Source: Cylindrodendrum hubeiense
Lineage: Eukaryota; Ascomycota; Sordariomycetes; Hypocreales; Nectriaceae
Reading direction: 5' to 3'
Length of the DNA stretch: 64,000 nucleotides
Assembly (NCBI GenBank): GCA_014621425.1
Contig: JAANBB010000025.1
Location: forward strand, 1 to 64,000
In this document: in pieces, positions 54,695-64,000 of the stretch
Position numbering within the stretch: position 1 is the stretch's first letter
Layout of the letters: each line of letters begins with the position of its first letter
The notes under the pieces: generated by a model
Seen by the model: the letters and a program-made list of their open reading frames with translations, nothing else
What the model was told of the DNA's origin: nothing
Databases searched by the model: none
Position numbers and translations under genes: made by a program

Positions 54695-56354
54695 ATGGCT
54701 TTCGGAGTCCTCAATATCCCGCCGGGGCGCGTGGCCCCAGGAACTGTTCTCCTCGAAGACCTGCACCAAGGGCAGAGTTCCGCCGATATCATCCTGGTGC
54801 CTGAGCCCTCCAAGTCGCCCAAGGATCCCCTCAACTTCACGCGATTCAAGAAAGAGCTTTATTTCCTCGCTCTTCTCTTCGGTGCTTGCGCAACCGGCGT
54901 CATTGGCCCTGTGCTCGTTCCCGGGTTCAGCGTCGTTGCGGCTGTCTTTGATGTCACCCTCACCAATGTTGCTCTCCTCAATGGCAGTCTTGTTATGGCT
55001 CTGGGAGTGAGCTCCTACATCTGTGCTCCCCTGGCAGAGATATGCGGGAGACGCCTTGTCTATCTATCCACCACAGTCCTCCTGGTAGTCACTTGTATCT
55101 GGGCAGCATCGGCGAAGTCGTACGGCTCATTGATGGCGGCCCGAGTCTTCCAGGGTCTTGGCATGGGTGGCTTCTTTTCCCTCGCTGGCACAACTTCTAT
55201 CAACGATGTCTTCTTTGTTCACGAACGCGGTTCCCGTGTTGGACTCTGGAACTTTGCTGTCATTGCCTCGGTCAACATCACGCCCATCATCAGTGGATAC
55301 CTCATCGTCGATCTCGGCTGGCGATGGAGTTTCTGGGTTCTGGCTATTACGTTCGGACTATGCCTGGCGTTCGTCATATTCTGCCTTCCCGAAACTATCT
55401 ACGAAAGGCAGATTGAGGGTCTTGCTTCTGGCATCGAAAAATTAGGACCCGCTACCACCGATGAAGAGTCTAAATTGGGCAGCGCACCTGATGACACTGA
55501 AAAGGGAGATGCACTCGACACATCTGAGGTACCAGACCCTGTGACGTCTGAAACCCCCCCGACCTGGAAACGAGTTCTTGGTGTAGAGATGGTTAGATTT
55601 AAGGGCATCTCCACTCTTGTGAGAATGATGGTCGCTCCTCTGGCTATCCTGCGCCACCCAGTTGTCATCTGGGGCTGCGCAATGTGGTCAGTTCTCTTTA
55701 CTTGGAACATCATCCAAGGAGCCATTGCCGATCAGATCTTCTCGGCACCCCCCTACAACCTTAGTACGTCTGATGTCGGCCTGATTGTCGGTATTGCCCC
55801 GTTCATCGGCTCAGCCATGGGAACAATCGGCGGAGGGTGGATTTGCGACTTGGTAGCGAAGGGCATGTCCGGCCGGAACGGAGGTGTCTATGAACCCGAG
55901 TTCCGCCTCGTTGTTATGCTACCAAGCTTGATTACTATCATCATCGGTGCGTTTGGCCTTGGCATGGCTGTCGAGCATGGTCTATCGCAGATCAAGTGCG
56001 CCGTATTTCTTGCTATCCTCAACTTTGGAACTGGCATTGGATGTACTGGCGTGGTTGTTTACACCAATGACGTATGTCAGGAGAGGGCCGGAGAAGCGTT
56101 TGGACTCGCCATGGTAAGTCACGCACACGGCCGTACTGTTTATCTAGCTAACATCATTTCCACAGTTGGCAAAGAGTGCCTTTGCTTTTGGCCTTACCTT
56201 CATGCTCAATGACTACCTCGCAACCCACGGTGCAATGGTCTTCTTCTCGACATGGGGTGGGCTCACGGTTGGTGTTATGCTGACAACGGTTCCGTTGTAC
56301 GTGTTTGGGAAGAGGATACGCGCGTTCCCCAATTACTCTAGCATTTTTGCCTAA
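54695..56354 (+). CDS. MFS transporter (DHA1-like)
   Basis: Two exons (54695-56113 and 56166-56354) join in phase and give about 535 aa with twelve predicted helices. The N-terminal cytoplasmic tail has DPLNFTRFKK, typical of fungal DHA1 drug:H+ antiporters. The cytoplasmic loop 2-3 motif (LAEICGRRLVYL) and the ARVFQGLGMGGFFSLAGTTSINDVF region (start at about residue 150) fit the family. A central acidic loop lies at about residues 245-285. The last intron falls before LAKSAFAFGLTFMLNDYLA. It should act at the plasma membrane in uptake or efflux of a small molecule. Its promoter is shared with the nitrilase, so the substrate may be a nitrile, cyanide derivative or product. The Asn/Asp/Lys at the first helix are not diagnostic. 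Confidence 0.92.
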
Positions 56355-57610
56355 TACTGTACTGAGGGTTATTCCCCATAATCTTAGCCGAATGAGACGG
56401 CTTTTAAGGATCAACTTGGCAAGGTAGTAAGACAGGCTACTGTAGCAATTAATGTGAATATCGTCATATGGATTCAAGGCCCCCAGTGCCAGACTTGTCA
56501 TACATGTTCTTGAGTAAAATTCTACACTGATACTGGATGTTGCTACGTAGCTAGAGAACTCGTAATTCCTCCATAACCTTTCATCTATGATTTGCTCATC
56601 GTTGAGGATCATGTAACAGTGGGGGCGCCGGTAGGTGCCAAATAGCATGCCGTCTGGGGACATTCGCAAATACTGTGGTAATAGCGATTGGTAGGGTCGT
56701 ATTTCTTTGTCATATCCGCAGCGACTGGTAGGGTTGCATTCCTTCGTTATATCCGCGGCGATACCGAGTCTAGACTGTCGGAATATGGCGCAGCACAAGG
56801 CCTGCACGGACAGACCAGCCACACGCTAGCTGTAGGCGGAGGGTATCATAGCCTTGCGATTCGACCACGCCGCATTCAGAGGCAGAAGAATTCGGCCTCG
56901 CGGTCTCGAAATGGACGCTTGAATCGACTTGTCTTTAACTGGTGAGGGTGATTTAGGAAGCGGAATTTTACGGGGGAAACCAGGACATTGGGTATCAATG
57001 GAGGATAGAAACCTCACGATGACGTAGTAGCTTGTAGAGTGTCGCTAATGTTGAGAGAAAGCTTTTGGAGAAAGGCCACTTTCTGTAGACAACACCGACA
57101 GTTCATGTAAACAGTTTTGACTCCTACCGAGAGCTTTGTTGACAGAGAATAAATGTCAATACGTCATCCCAAAACCACTGGAAATTGCCGCGCTCATTAT
57201 CTGAGCCTTTAGGCAGACATGAAAGAGCAGGTATCCCTACCGTGCCACTCACTCACATGCTTAATGCCTCATTCGAGTTAGGTCTCTGGGGAAATGTCAC
57301 CCGACCCAAGTCAGCTGGGCGCAACCCCAGGGGCTTTGGCCGCTATAACCGACCGCCATGCTACCTAACCAATGCTTTTATTTATTACCGGTCTTTTCCC
57401 CAGGTAATCAAAGCAGCATCCACAATTGGAATGACCTCGTCTGCGTTTATATAGCATACGCGCGCAACGTTCAATAGCCGCAGACCATCCATCATAACAT
57501 CCTCAACTAAGCATCAGTCATTCTTCCTTAGTTAACTTTCGATTCATCTCATCTTCATCGTCTACTCAAGCCCCTCTTCTCACGCCAAGAACAACCGCCA
57601 ACTCGACACC
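56355..57610. other. Intergenic, contains a 37-bp tandem duplication
   Basis: About 1.25 kb without a supported gene. A 222-codon minus-strand frame (56154-56822) overlaps the MFS exon and has no recognisable similarity. The last 150 bp is a C/A/T-rich leader typical of a fungal 5' region. Confidence 0.45.
56689..56762. repeat. 37-bp tandem duplication, copies differ by transitions
   Basis: Copies at 56689-56725 and 56726-56762 begin TGGTAGGGTC and TGGTAGGGTT and end CCGCAGCGAC and CCGCGGCGAT. All differences noted are C/T or A/G transitions. Confidence 0.85.
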
Positions 57611-57874
57611 ATGTCCTCCGCTGCTACTCAGACCGAGACCCCGTCTCGCCATTTCGAGAAATACGACCACATCGTGCGATGCAGCGACGGCCACCTCTAC
57701 ACTACTGTTTGGGTCCCGATGATGTCACTAAAGGCCCTCCGCTTCGGAAGCCGACGAGTGCAACGCTGCCCGGTCGGCCACCACTGGACCACAGTCGTCC
57801 GCGTTGAATCCGGAGAGCTCACGTACGCGGAGCTGGAGAAGGCGATGGGAATCCACGACAACCAGTGGCCATAA
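57611..57874 (+). CDS. Small Cys/His-containing protein, function unknown
   Basis: A single exon encodes 87 aa. The core reads HIVRCSDGHLYTTVWVPMMS, then RRVQRCPVGHHWTTV, giving two Cys-x3-His-type half sites (CSDGH and CPVGH) that could bind one zinc ion. I recall similar short proteins in filamentous fungi and in some actinobacteria, but no function is established to my knowledge. The start is supported by an A/C-rich leader ending CACCATG, a good fungal initiation context. It has no signal peptide or membrane segment. The strong codon bias towards G/C third positions is like that of the well-expressed genes in this window, which supports a real gene. Confidence 0.75.
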   Translation: MSSAATQTETPSRHFEKYDHIVRCSDGHLYTTVWVPMMSLKALRFGSRRVQRCPVGHHWTTVVRVESGELTYAELEKAMGIHDNQWP

Positions 57875-59804
57875 GCTCACCCTGCGGTACCTTTGTTTTT
57901 GATGCTAGGTTTTGCTGGTGGGCGGAAGAGCGATGTTGTTTTAATGGGGAAGGACTGATGGCCTTCGCTCCATGCGGGGAGTTCCAGGTCCTACTTGGAT
58001 GTTGGGGTGCGGTGTTTGGAAAAGATGCAAGTAAATGCAGGAGCCTAATACAGTAATCTACACATATTTTACAAAGTAATACGTTTAAAGAGAGGCTTGA
58101 AGCACACGAGAGCAGGTCAGCTCTTGTCCAGCTTGAGCTCGACTACTTCGTGACGCCACTCCCTTGTTCCCAACTGGTTGTAGTATTGCAAACACGGCCG
58201 TGTCAAAAGTCTTGGCTTGCACTTTTAGGTGGGTGCGCTTCTGCACTAGCACCCGCACTCGGGTGCTTGGTCTAAAAGTGGCCCGGACCAAAATGTTCTG
58301 ACAAAGATCCAACGACCGGGTGCTGGGTATCGGACTGGATGGATGAGATGAACGGCCTAATCGAAGATGGAATGTTCTATCTTGTTATTTCTATCTAGTT
58401 AAGAGGCAGGCCAGCTGTTTTATCACTGGGAATTCGGCTATTCCAGATACCCTGGTATAAATAAATGATGCTGTCGGATGTTGACGATCTAGGTTGAAGT
58501 CTAATGCTAGAGATGACCGCAACCGGATCTGGGTTCTTTTGACAATACAAGAGGATCTAGGTTTTTGACAATATCATAGGATCTGAGTTTTATTGACAAT
58601 ACAACCGGATATTGAAGATCCGGACCTTTTGTAAAGCCAACTTCCCTATGTGACCTGTTCGTCTGACACCAGGCGTATCGTATCAATTGAGCAAGGACCA
58701 AACAGTCCTTTTGGATAAGGCAAGCGTATTGATCGTGGGGAAGGTAAGATTAAAAAGCATATGGGGTACATGAGATGCTGCTCTCGTTGGATCTAACATC
58801 TTGTGGTCACACGGGGACTCATTCCCATAGCTGACAGTTCACGCAGCCTTGATCACCAGTAAACATGACCGAATACCACCACATGTACAGCCACAAAACC
58901 TGTGAATTGGAGGCACCCATTGACAGGGTTTGACGGGTATTGATTTAGATAGCGCTCGGGAAAGAAGTAGTTGAGATGCGAGTCTTTGACTGAGTCGTCG
59001 CCCACTGAGTCGGGTGGCGATTTGGAAGCACCGCAGGTCATGTGCATGTCACCGGGAGACGTTTAAAATTGCCCTGGAAGGTGGCACAGTTTAGTTCATC
59101 CAACTGCCGTATGGTCAATCATTAGCACCGACTAGCACTACTTCATACTGGGTTAGTCTTTGTAATCCCAAAAGAACATCGATTCCGGCGAGGGAGAAGC
59201 ACTCATGCGGCATGATGATGTAGGTGAAGCGATTTCCCATTGCAGATATCAATTCTCCGCCGCCACATCAGTACAATAAATGCCCAAGACAGGAACAATA
59301 CCACAATGACCCTTGAATCGCGAGTCTTGCTTCAGCTCGGACCTCACTTTGCTCGCTTGGAAACCTCGGACCCACCGTCGCTGATCTTAGCATCCTCTAG
59401 TTGAACTTTGATGGCGCCGTGTGGGAGCTTAGCCTCTGCATCCGCCCCGTATGCTTCTCTGGGTGGCTTGAAACATCAATGCAGGTTGCCATGACTCGCA
59501 GCTAGCAATTGTTAGAGTTTCACTAAGTGCCCAAGACCCAACCGCATTGCCTCTAGAGTCTTCGCACCGCAAATCATCAGCGCGCCTTTATCCTGGCGCG
59601 GGATCAATTACCACCAGCCGGGCACCGAGAAGCCAGGTTTGCCCATTGTTAGAAACTAGCGGCCGATCACGACGCCCCACGTTTGCCCATGCCCCTGGAT
59701 CAAGGAGCGACTTAAATACCTGATGGCGACTCCAGTTTGACAGCGCCAGGGGCTCGAATGAAACGCCACTCCTCTTTCTCTCCATCGTCCATCCTCCAGC
59801 CATC
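57875..59804. other. Gene-poor stretch with a degenerate triple repeat
   Basis: About 1.9 kb with no supported gene. It contains the 26-28-bp triple repeat at 58525-58606. The last 200 bp should hold the promoter of the receptor gene at 59805. Confidence 0.45.
58525..58606. repeat. Degenerate 26-28-bp triple repeat
   Basis: Three head-to-tail units (58525-58552, 58553-58578, 58579-58606) each start GGATCT and contain TTGACAATA. A fourth GGAT follows. CCGGAT at 58605 and ATCCGG at 58617 form a short inverted pair at the right edge. Confidence 0.8.
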
Positions 59805-61242
59805 ATGTCGACGATGTCGTCAACGGCCGGGGACTCCCAGCAGTCGAGCATTTTGGTTGCTGAATTCCTCACCTTCGGCCTGGCAACCATCTTTATTCTC
59901 CTCCGTATCATGAGTCGATTGGTCAAACGAGCCGAGTTTTGGTGGGACGACTACCTGGCAATCATTTGCTATGTGAGATGTTTCGAAGCATCTGCCGTTC
60001 ACGTCTGGGACTAATTGCGACAATAGCTCATGAACATTATTTGGGTCGCAATAATTCCCCTTTGTAAGTAAGGTGCGATATTATTACGGAAACCTTTGCT
60101 AACAGCACGCTTAGGGCTGAATAAGGGAGGACTTGGACTTCATGTAACCGACATCACCACTCTCACCGTAGCGGAGGCTGTCTCGAGATCAAAGCTATAC
60201 CTCTACATCGGAGAGTTAGTATATTCCGTAGCGTTATTTTGCGCCAAGGCATCTCTTCTCATGTTCTACTGGCGCATCTTTGGTGTCTCCAATATCAAGC
60301 TGCCGATCCAGCTCCTCTTTGGCTGCGCAGTCATTTGGGTCATCTGCCGAGTATGATCTCCAAGATTCCCAGCCACAGAATCAGCGCTGACCTAAAGTCA
60401 AGATCTTCATTTGCATCTTCCACTGCACCCCCATACAGGCCTACTGGGATCTTACTATTAAAGATGCACGATGCGACATCGACGACAAGAAGTTCTTCCT
60501 TGGAAGCCTCATCGTCCACGTCGCCATTGACATCGGAATTATGATCTTGCCCATCATTCAGATCCGAAAACTGCAGCTTCCCCGACTTCAGAAGATTGGT
60601 GTCTTCTTCATGTTCGGAGTCGGTATTTTGTGAGCTAATCATGCTCCGGTGAAAGGACCCCAATTAACGATCCCGTTAGCATTTGTATTACTGCCATTGT
60701 CATCATGGTCGAGTCGACTAAATTTGACGCGACATCGCCGGATCTGACATGGAATTTGGCCGTCATCATTGTCTGGGCCTCCGCAGAGGTTAATCTGATC
60801 ACAGTCTCTGGTAATTTTGCACAGGCTCACGATTCCCGAGAATGAGGGTAACTAACCAGATGGTGTAGCATGCCTTCCCACTATTAGACCGGCACTCGTG
60901 TATCTTTTGTCATGTGGCAGTCACAAAACAGGCCTGGGATCGACATCAAACAATTATGGTCGCAGCCAATCGAAGACGCCGATGCACCTTTCAGCCCTGC
61001 GCAGGACTGAAGATGACAAGAGTAACAATTCTAGATCTAGATATCAGATGGTCGACTCTGACAGGAGCGGCGAGTCGCTGAGTGCCTTCGACGCTCATGC
61101 CTCAGATAGGCGTATAGGAGTTATAACATCAGTTTGCCCAGGACCGGGCAGGTTTGGCGACGGCAACGTTGAGTCACAATTGGATAACGGTATTAGGGTA
61201 AATCATGAAACAACCGTTCGAGTATCTATCCACCCACGCTAG
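59805..61242 (+). CDS. Rhodopsin-like (PTH11-type) integral membrane protein
   Basis: Six exons can be traced from ATG 59805 to the TAG at 61240-61242. The introns lie near 59972-60027, 60065-60114, 60354-60400, 60631-60688 and 60812-60867. The protein has seven predicted helices (AEFLTFGLATIFILLRIMSRL, YLYIGELVYSVALFCAKASLL, and others). It has the family segments FWWDDYLAI in the N-terminal part, FHCTPIQAYWD after helix 4, and ACLPTIRPALVYLL before the tail. The C-terminal tail of about 110 residues is polar and Ser-rich. The fungal rhodopsin-domain family includes PTH11-like receptors that sense surface or chemical cues, but no ligand is known here. All six joints keep phase, which supports an intact gene. 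An equivalent gene lies at 251-1586. Confidence 0.85.
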
Positions 61243-61473
61243 AATAGAAGAATCAATGTGGTGTTAGCCACCAAACATACTCACATTGTCACCCCAACTG
61301 GAGTCAAATGGCATATTATACCAGGATGGGACAGGCACGAGTAGTGTATGGCTATGTATATAAGACTAATATAGAATTAGAAACGGCAAATATTCGCACC
61401 ATGCAATATCTAAGCTCATGAGATCAGTTGCAGTGTAATCTGTCAGTTTATCCCCGATTTGAACCCCCATAAA

Positions 61474-62653
61474 TCATTTCTTTAAGCTATCAAGTATTTC
61501 TTGAACGCCAGCAAATTTGAATTCCGCCATCGTCTCTTCCCATAAGTGTTCCCGAATTGATTCCCCCTCAGGCGAATAAACAAACGCAGCAAAACTATAT
61601 CGAACGATATTTAGTCAGTCTTCGTGGCCATTCAAGCCTGTCTTCAAATTGAATGCCAGCCCATAGACAGACAGTGAAAGACACATACCCACACACAAGC
61701 AAGGTATGGATGACTAAAAGTATGGAAGAGACTTACGGTGAGATAACCCAGTTTGCCACATTGCAACCATGTGACTCCTTGCCCTTAACGACAGACGCAT
61801 CGATGTAAGTCGACGCACCAACAGGTACCGTTCGCCCCAGAATGGCCTTGAAACAGAAAAAGAAAATAGCCAAGAGCAGCGGGGCGCCGCGCTGCAAGTC
61901 TGTACCCTTACAAAGTCCCGGGTCAGCAAGGTTAATAATGACATCGTCAGCGCTGACATGGCAGGCCAGGTTCGTCATGAACAGATGGCCTAGCAGCTTG
62001 CTGATGGGGTAGCGCTCGAAAGGATCCCAGTGCTGCGAGTTGTCTAGAGATGACAAGACCGACTCGTCTTCGGGTTTGGACATGGTGGCGCCGCGTGCCG
62101 AGCCCGAACTGACGATGGTCAGCCGGCCGGGGCTGCAGGTGGGCGACTTGGCCTTGAGGACTGGCAACAATAGGATGCCAAGCAGCATGGTAGAGAGGTA
62201 GTTGACCTGAACCAACTTCTCATGTCCGGTGGTGGAAACGATGGTGAAATCGGCTATCTGGGTTCCTGCGTTGAGAATAGCTATGTCGAGGCGGGAGGAG
62301 AGCTCAGCTCGCCGAGCAAATGCCTGGATCGAGTCGTACGATTCCATCTCAAGGGACCAAACCTCAATATTCGCTTTCGGATACTGAGTGCGTAACTGGG
62401 ACGCAACGCGCTCACCCTTTTCTGTCGATCGCACGGCCATGATAAGGCCCGATAGACCGAATGACAGAAGCTGATGAGATGCTTCGAGTCCGAGGCCGCT
62501 GGTGGAACCTGTGACGATGGCAACTTTTCCATCTAGATTGGTGTCATTCGGAGGCAGCTGAGGCGAGGTCCTGAACTGTGCTTTGAGAAACAAAGTACGG
62601 GGAGTCTCCTTGGGGGCACCGAGGTTGAAGGATGCAGACATGTTTGAAGACAT
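61474..62653 (-). CDS. Short-chain dehydrogenase/reductase
   Basis: Two exons (62653-61737 and 61594-61474) join in phase and give about 345 aa. The Rossmann motif is VTGSTSGLGLEA, the NAG motif is ILNAGTQ, the catalytic Ser is in IVSSGSARG and the YxxxK pair is in YPISKLLG. A hydrophobic stretch LLLAIFFFCFKAIL near residue 265 could dip into a membrane. The C-terminal exon (FAAFVYSPEGESI, WEETMAEF) is the standard end of fungal retinol-dehydrogenase-like SDRs. It likely uses NADP(H) to reduce or oxidise a carbonyl or alcohol; the substrate is unknown. The intron of 142 nt is long for this window but the phase is exact. It converges with the receptor gene. Confidence 0.9.
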
Positions 62654-63232
62654 GTTGACGGAGGCTTGGAAAATGTATGAATGGATTTGTATCGGTTACT
62701 TCCAGAGAGAACTCGTTCTTAGACGTGTGAATCATGGCAAAAGAAATCGAATGGCAAGATGGCGGAGCTGGCAGTACTTATATGGCTTGCCTCTCACCAT
62801 CGACACGGAACAATAAGGCGATGACTTCCCCTGGGCTCAGGCCTTCAACGACAGCCCTGCGTGCTAGTCCCACATCGGGAATAGTGTAGTGGGTATTCAA
62901 AGGTCGCTAAACTGCATTTAGAAACCAATCGAGTCTTGGCATCTTTTCCGGGCCGAGCTTACCCACATCTTCGCTCTCCCACTTCCCTTCCATGTTCTAA
63001 TCAATCTACATTCCGTTTCCTTTCCTGGTTGCCCTGGCTTCATACGCGTCTACTTGTCTCCCCAATTTTTGCAGCTGTTACAGTTCATCGGGGTCGGTCC
63101 GCTTTTGAACCGACGATTCTTTCCGAGGCAATCCCTGCTCCTCCTCCCCCGCATCCCGAACCTTGCCGGCGATAGCGGTTTCAAGGCTTCATCCAAGTCC
63201 AAGACTTGGACAGTCTCTCCAGAGCAGTGGCA
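62654..63232. other. Divergent intergenic region
   Basis: The 579 bp lies between head-to-head starts of the SDR and the partial regulator and should contain both promoters. No specific site was recognised. Confidence 0.4.
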
Positions 63233-64000
63233 ATGCCGAGATTAGCCACCGCCAGTGATTCTTCACCCTTTATCATTACCACTCCATCGAGCCAGTCTGT
63301 CGAAGAGAAACGCAATCTGATCCGGAGCCATGTCATGCGTGGCAAGAATCGCAAAAAGCTGCCATCAAGACCCCCATCATGGGTCAACGGCAACCAAATA
63401 TCCAATACGCTCAATTTAAATAAAGTAAATTACTTCTCTATCCCAACAAAAGTCGGCGGGGACTTCTCCCTTGCTGTATTCTCTTCAGAAATAGGTCCAG
63501 GCATGCTCGAAGAGATTTGGAAACGTAAGACCCCCGTCCCAGTGCAGCATCTTAACAGGGGGTTATCTTGACTAACCATCTGCAAGTTAAATACGCAATG
63601 TTTCCATCCGAGTTTGGTCTAGCCTCTGATCAGTCTGAGTCGTCATTCTTTGCACCCATCTTGAATGATACAGCTTGTCTCCACTTCACGCTATTCACAA
63701 CCAACGTCTACATAGGATCTCTGCGCGGGGAGAGTGAAATTGGTAGGGTAGCTCTAGCTCACCTCGTTAAAGCTTTGGCTATACTCCAGCATCGACTGGC
63801 TGGTAGTGACTATGAGCAGTCAATATCCAACTCAACCATCTTGGTCGTCGTCGGCCTTACTATGACGGCAACTGCCCTTGGTGATCTAGGCACCGCCATA
63901 AAACATCTGCAGGGTCTCCATAAAATGGTCATGCTGAGAGGGGGGATTTTAATGTTCAAAGGGGAAGGGAATTTACAAGCCAAGGTTTTCCGGCAAGTTG
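63233..64000 (+). CDS. Fungal-specific transcription-factor-like protein, 3' end outside window
   Basis: Exon 1 (63233-63524) and exon 2 (from 63587) join in phase 1, giving LKYAMFPSEFG, and the frame is open to the window edge. The N-terminal segment FIITTPSSQS, then IRSHVMRGKNRKK, is characteristic of fungal proteins of the Fungal_trans_2/DUF3468 type, which often lack the zinc cluster. The next part (FFAPILNDTACLHFTLFTTN, ALAHLVKALAILQHRL, LTMTATALGDLGTAIKHLQGLHKMV; the last begins about residue 205) is the usual helical regulator domain. It may be a regulator or a zinc-cluster-less homologue. The ATG at 63233 (MPRLATAS) was chosen over 63206 because the family starts close to FIITT. Confidence 0.75.

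Noticed and set aside
55158..55445. Alternative frames inside the MFS gene
   Set aside because: Shadow frames of a gene with clear helices and family motifs.
56154..56822. 222-codon minus-strand frame overlapping the MFS 3' exon
   Set aside because: It is antisense to a firm coding exon, runs through the 37-bp tandem repeat and has no recognisable domain.

Overview
This window reads as nuclear DNA of a filamentous ascomycete, probably a member of the Sordariomycetes and possibly Hypocreales. The main reasons are short (about 47-80 nt) GT-AG introns with CTAA/CTGA branch-like motifs, long multi-exon genes on both strands without operons, and fungal-restricted families: PTH11/rhodopsin-like receptors, Zn2Cys6 regulators, NACHT-type NLRs, a TPR-CHAT protein and an FTA2-like kinase. 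Gene density is uneven and the family mix (NLRs, P450, transporters, broken genes, repeats, a virus-like Rep) is typical of an accessory or fast-evolving compartment. No tRNA, rRNA or CRISPR array was seen. All exon models below were built by eye from splice-site phase and family expectation.

Layout. 0-4 kb: rhodopsin-like membrane protein, then a CorA-like gene with unresolved or damaged 5' exons. 4-8.3 kb: a kinase-like FTA2 gene divergent from a PD-(D/E)XK nuclease-like gene, then an epoxide hydrolase. 8.3-11.7 kb: a gene-poor stretch with a fossil reading frame and an intact 382-codon CRESS-DNA Rep gene, with a 66-bp tandem repeat on its 5' side. 12-18.9 kb: a 1419-codon TPR-CHAT gene and a secreted esterase-like protein with a PKD-like tail. 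20.7-28 kb: an NmrA/isoflavone-reductase-like gene preceded by a decayed duplicate of its own promoter and start, a PaxM-like FAD monooxygenase and a seven-exon P450; these three could form a small tailoring cluster. 29.3-37.3 kb: a RING-type SNF2 helicase divergent from a NACHT protein with a C2H2 pair and ankyrin-like C-terminus. 38-42 kb: two broken genes, a Zn2Cys6 regulator with in-frame TGA codons and a medium-chain reductase split by a 202-bp solo LTR with a 5-bp target duplication. 42.9-45.4 kb: secreted GH3 beta-glucosidase. 46-49.6 kb: a second NACHT-ankyrin NLR. 50-56.4 kb: Zn2Cys6 regulator, nitrilase and MFS transporter, with a GATA-rich divergent promoter between the last two. 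57.6-64 kb: a small Cys/His protein, a second rhodopsin-like receptor, an SDR and the 5' part of a fungal regulator cut by the window edge.

How they may work together. The nitrilase, MFS transporter and adjacent regulator look like a small nitrogen-responsive catabolic or detoxification cassette. The two NLRs, the TPR-CHAT protein and the kinase/nuclease pair all belong to families tied to fungal non-self recognition, regulated cell death or genetic conflict. Several loci carry TGA where CGA (Arg) would be expected, and duplicated segments differ mainly by C/T and G/A transitions, suggesting RIP-like or methyl-cytosine decay in this region. The most unusual single items are the intact Rep gene, the kinase/nuclease pair and the LTR-split reductase.
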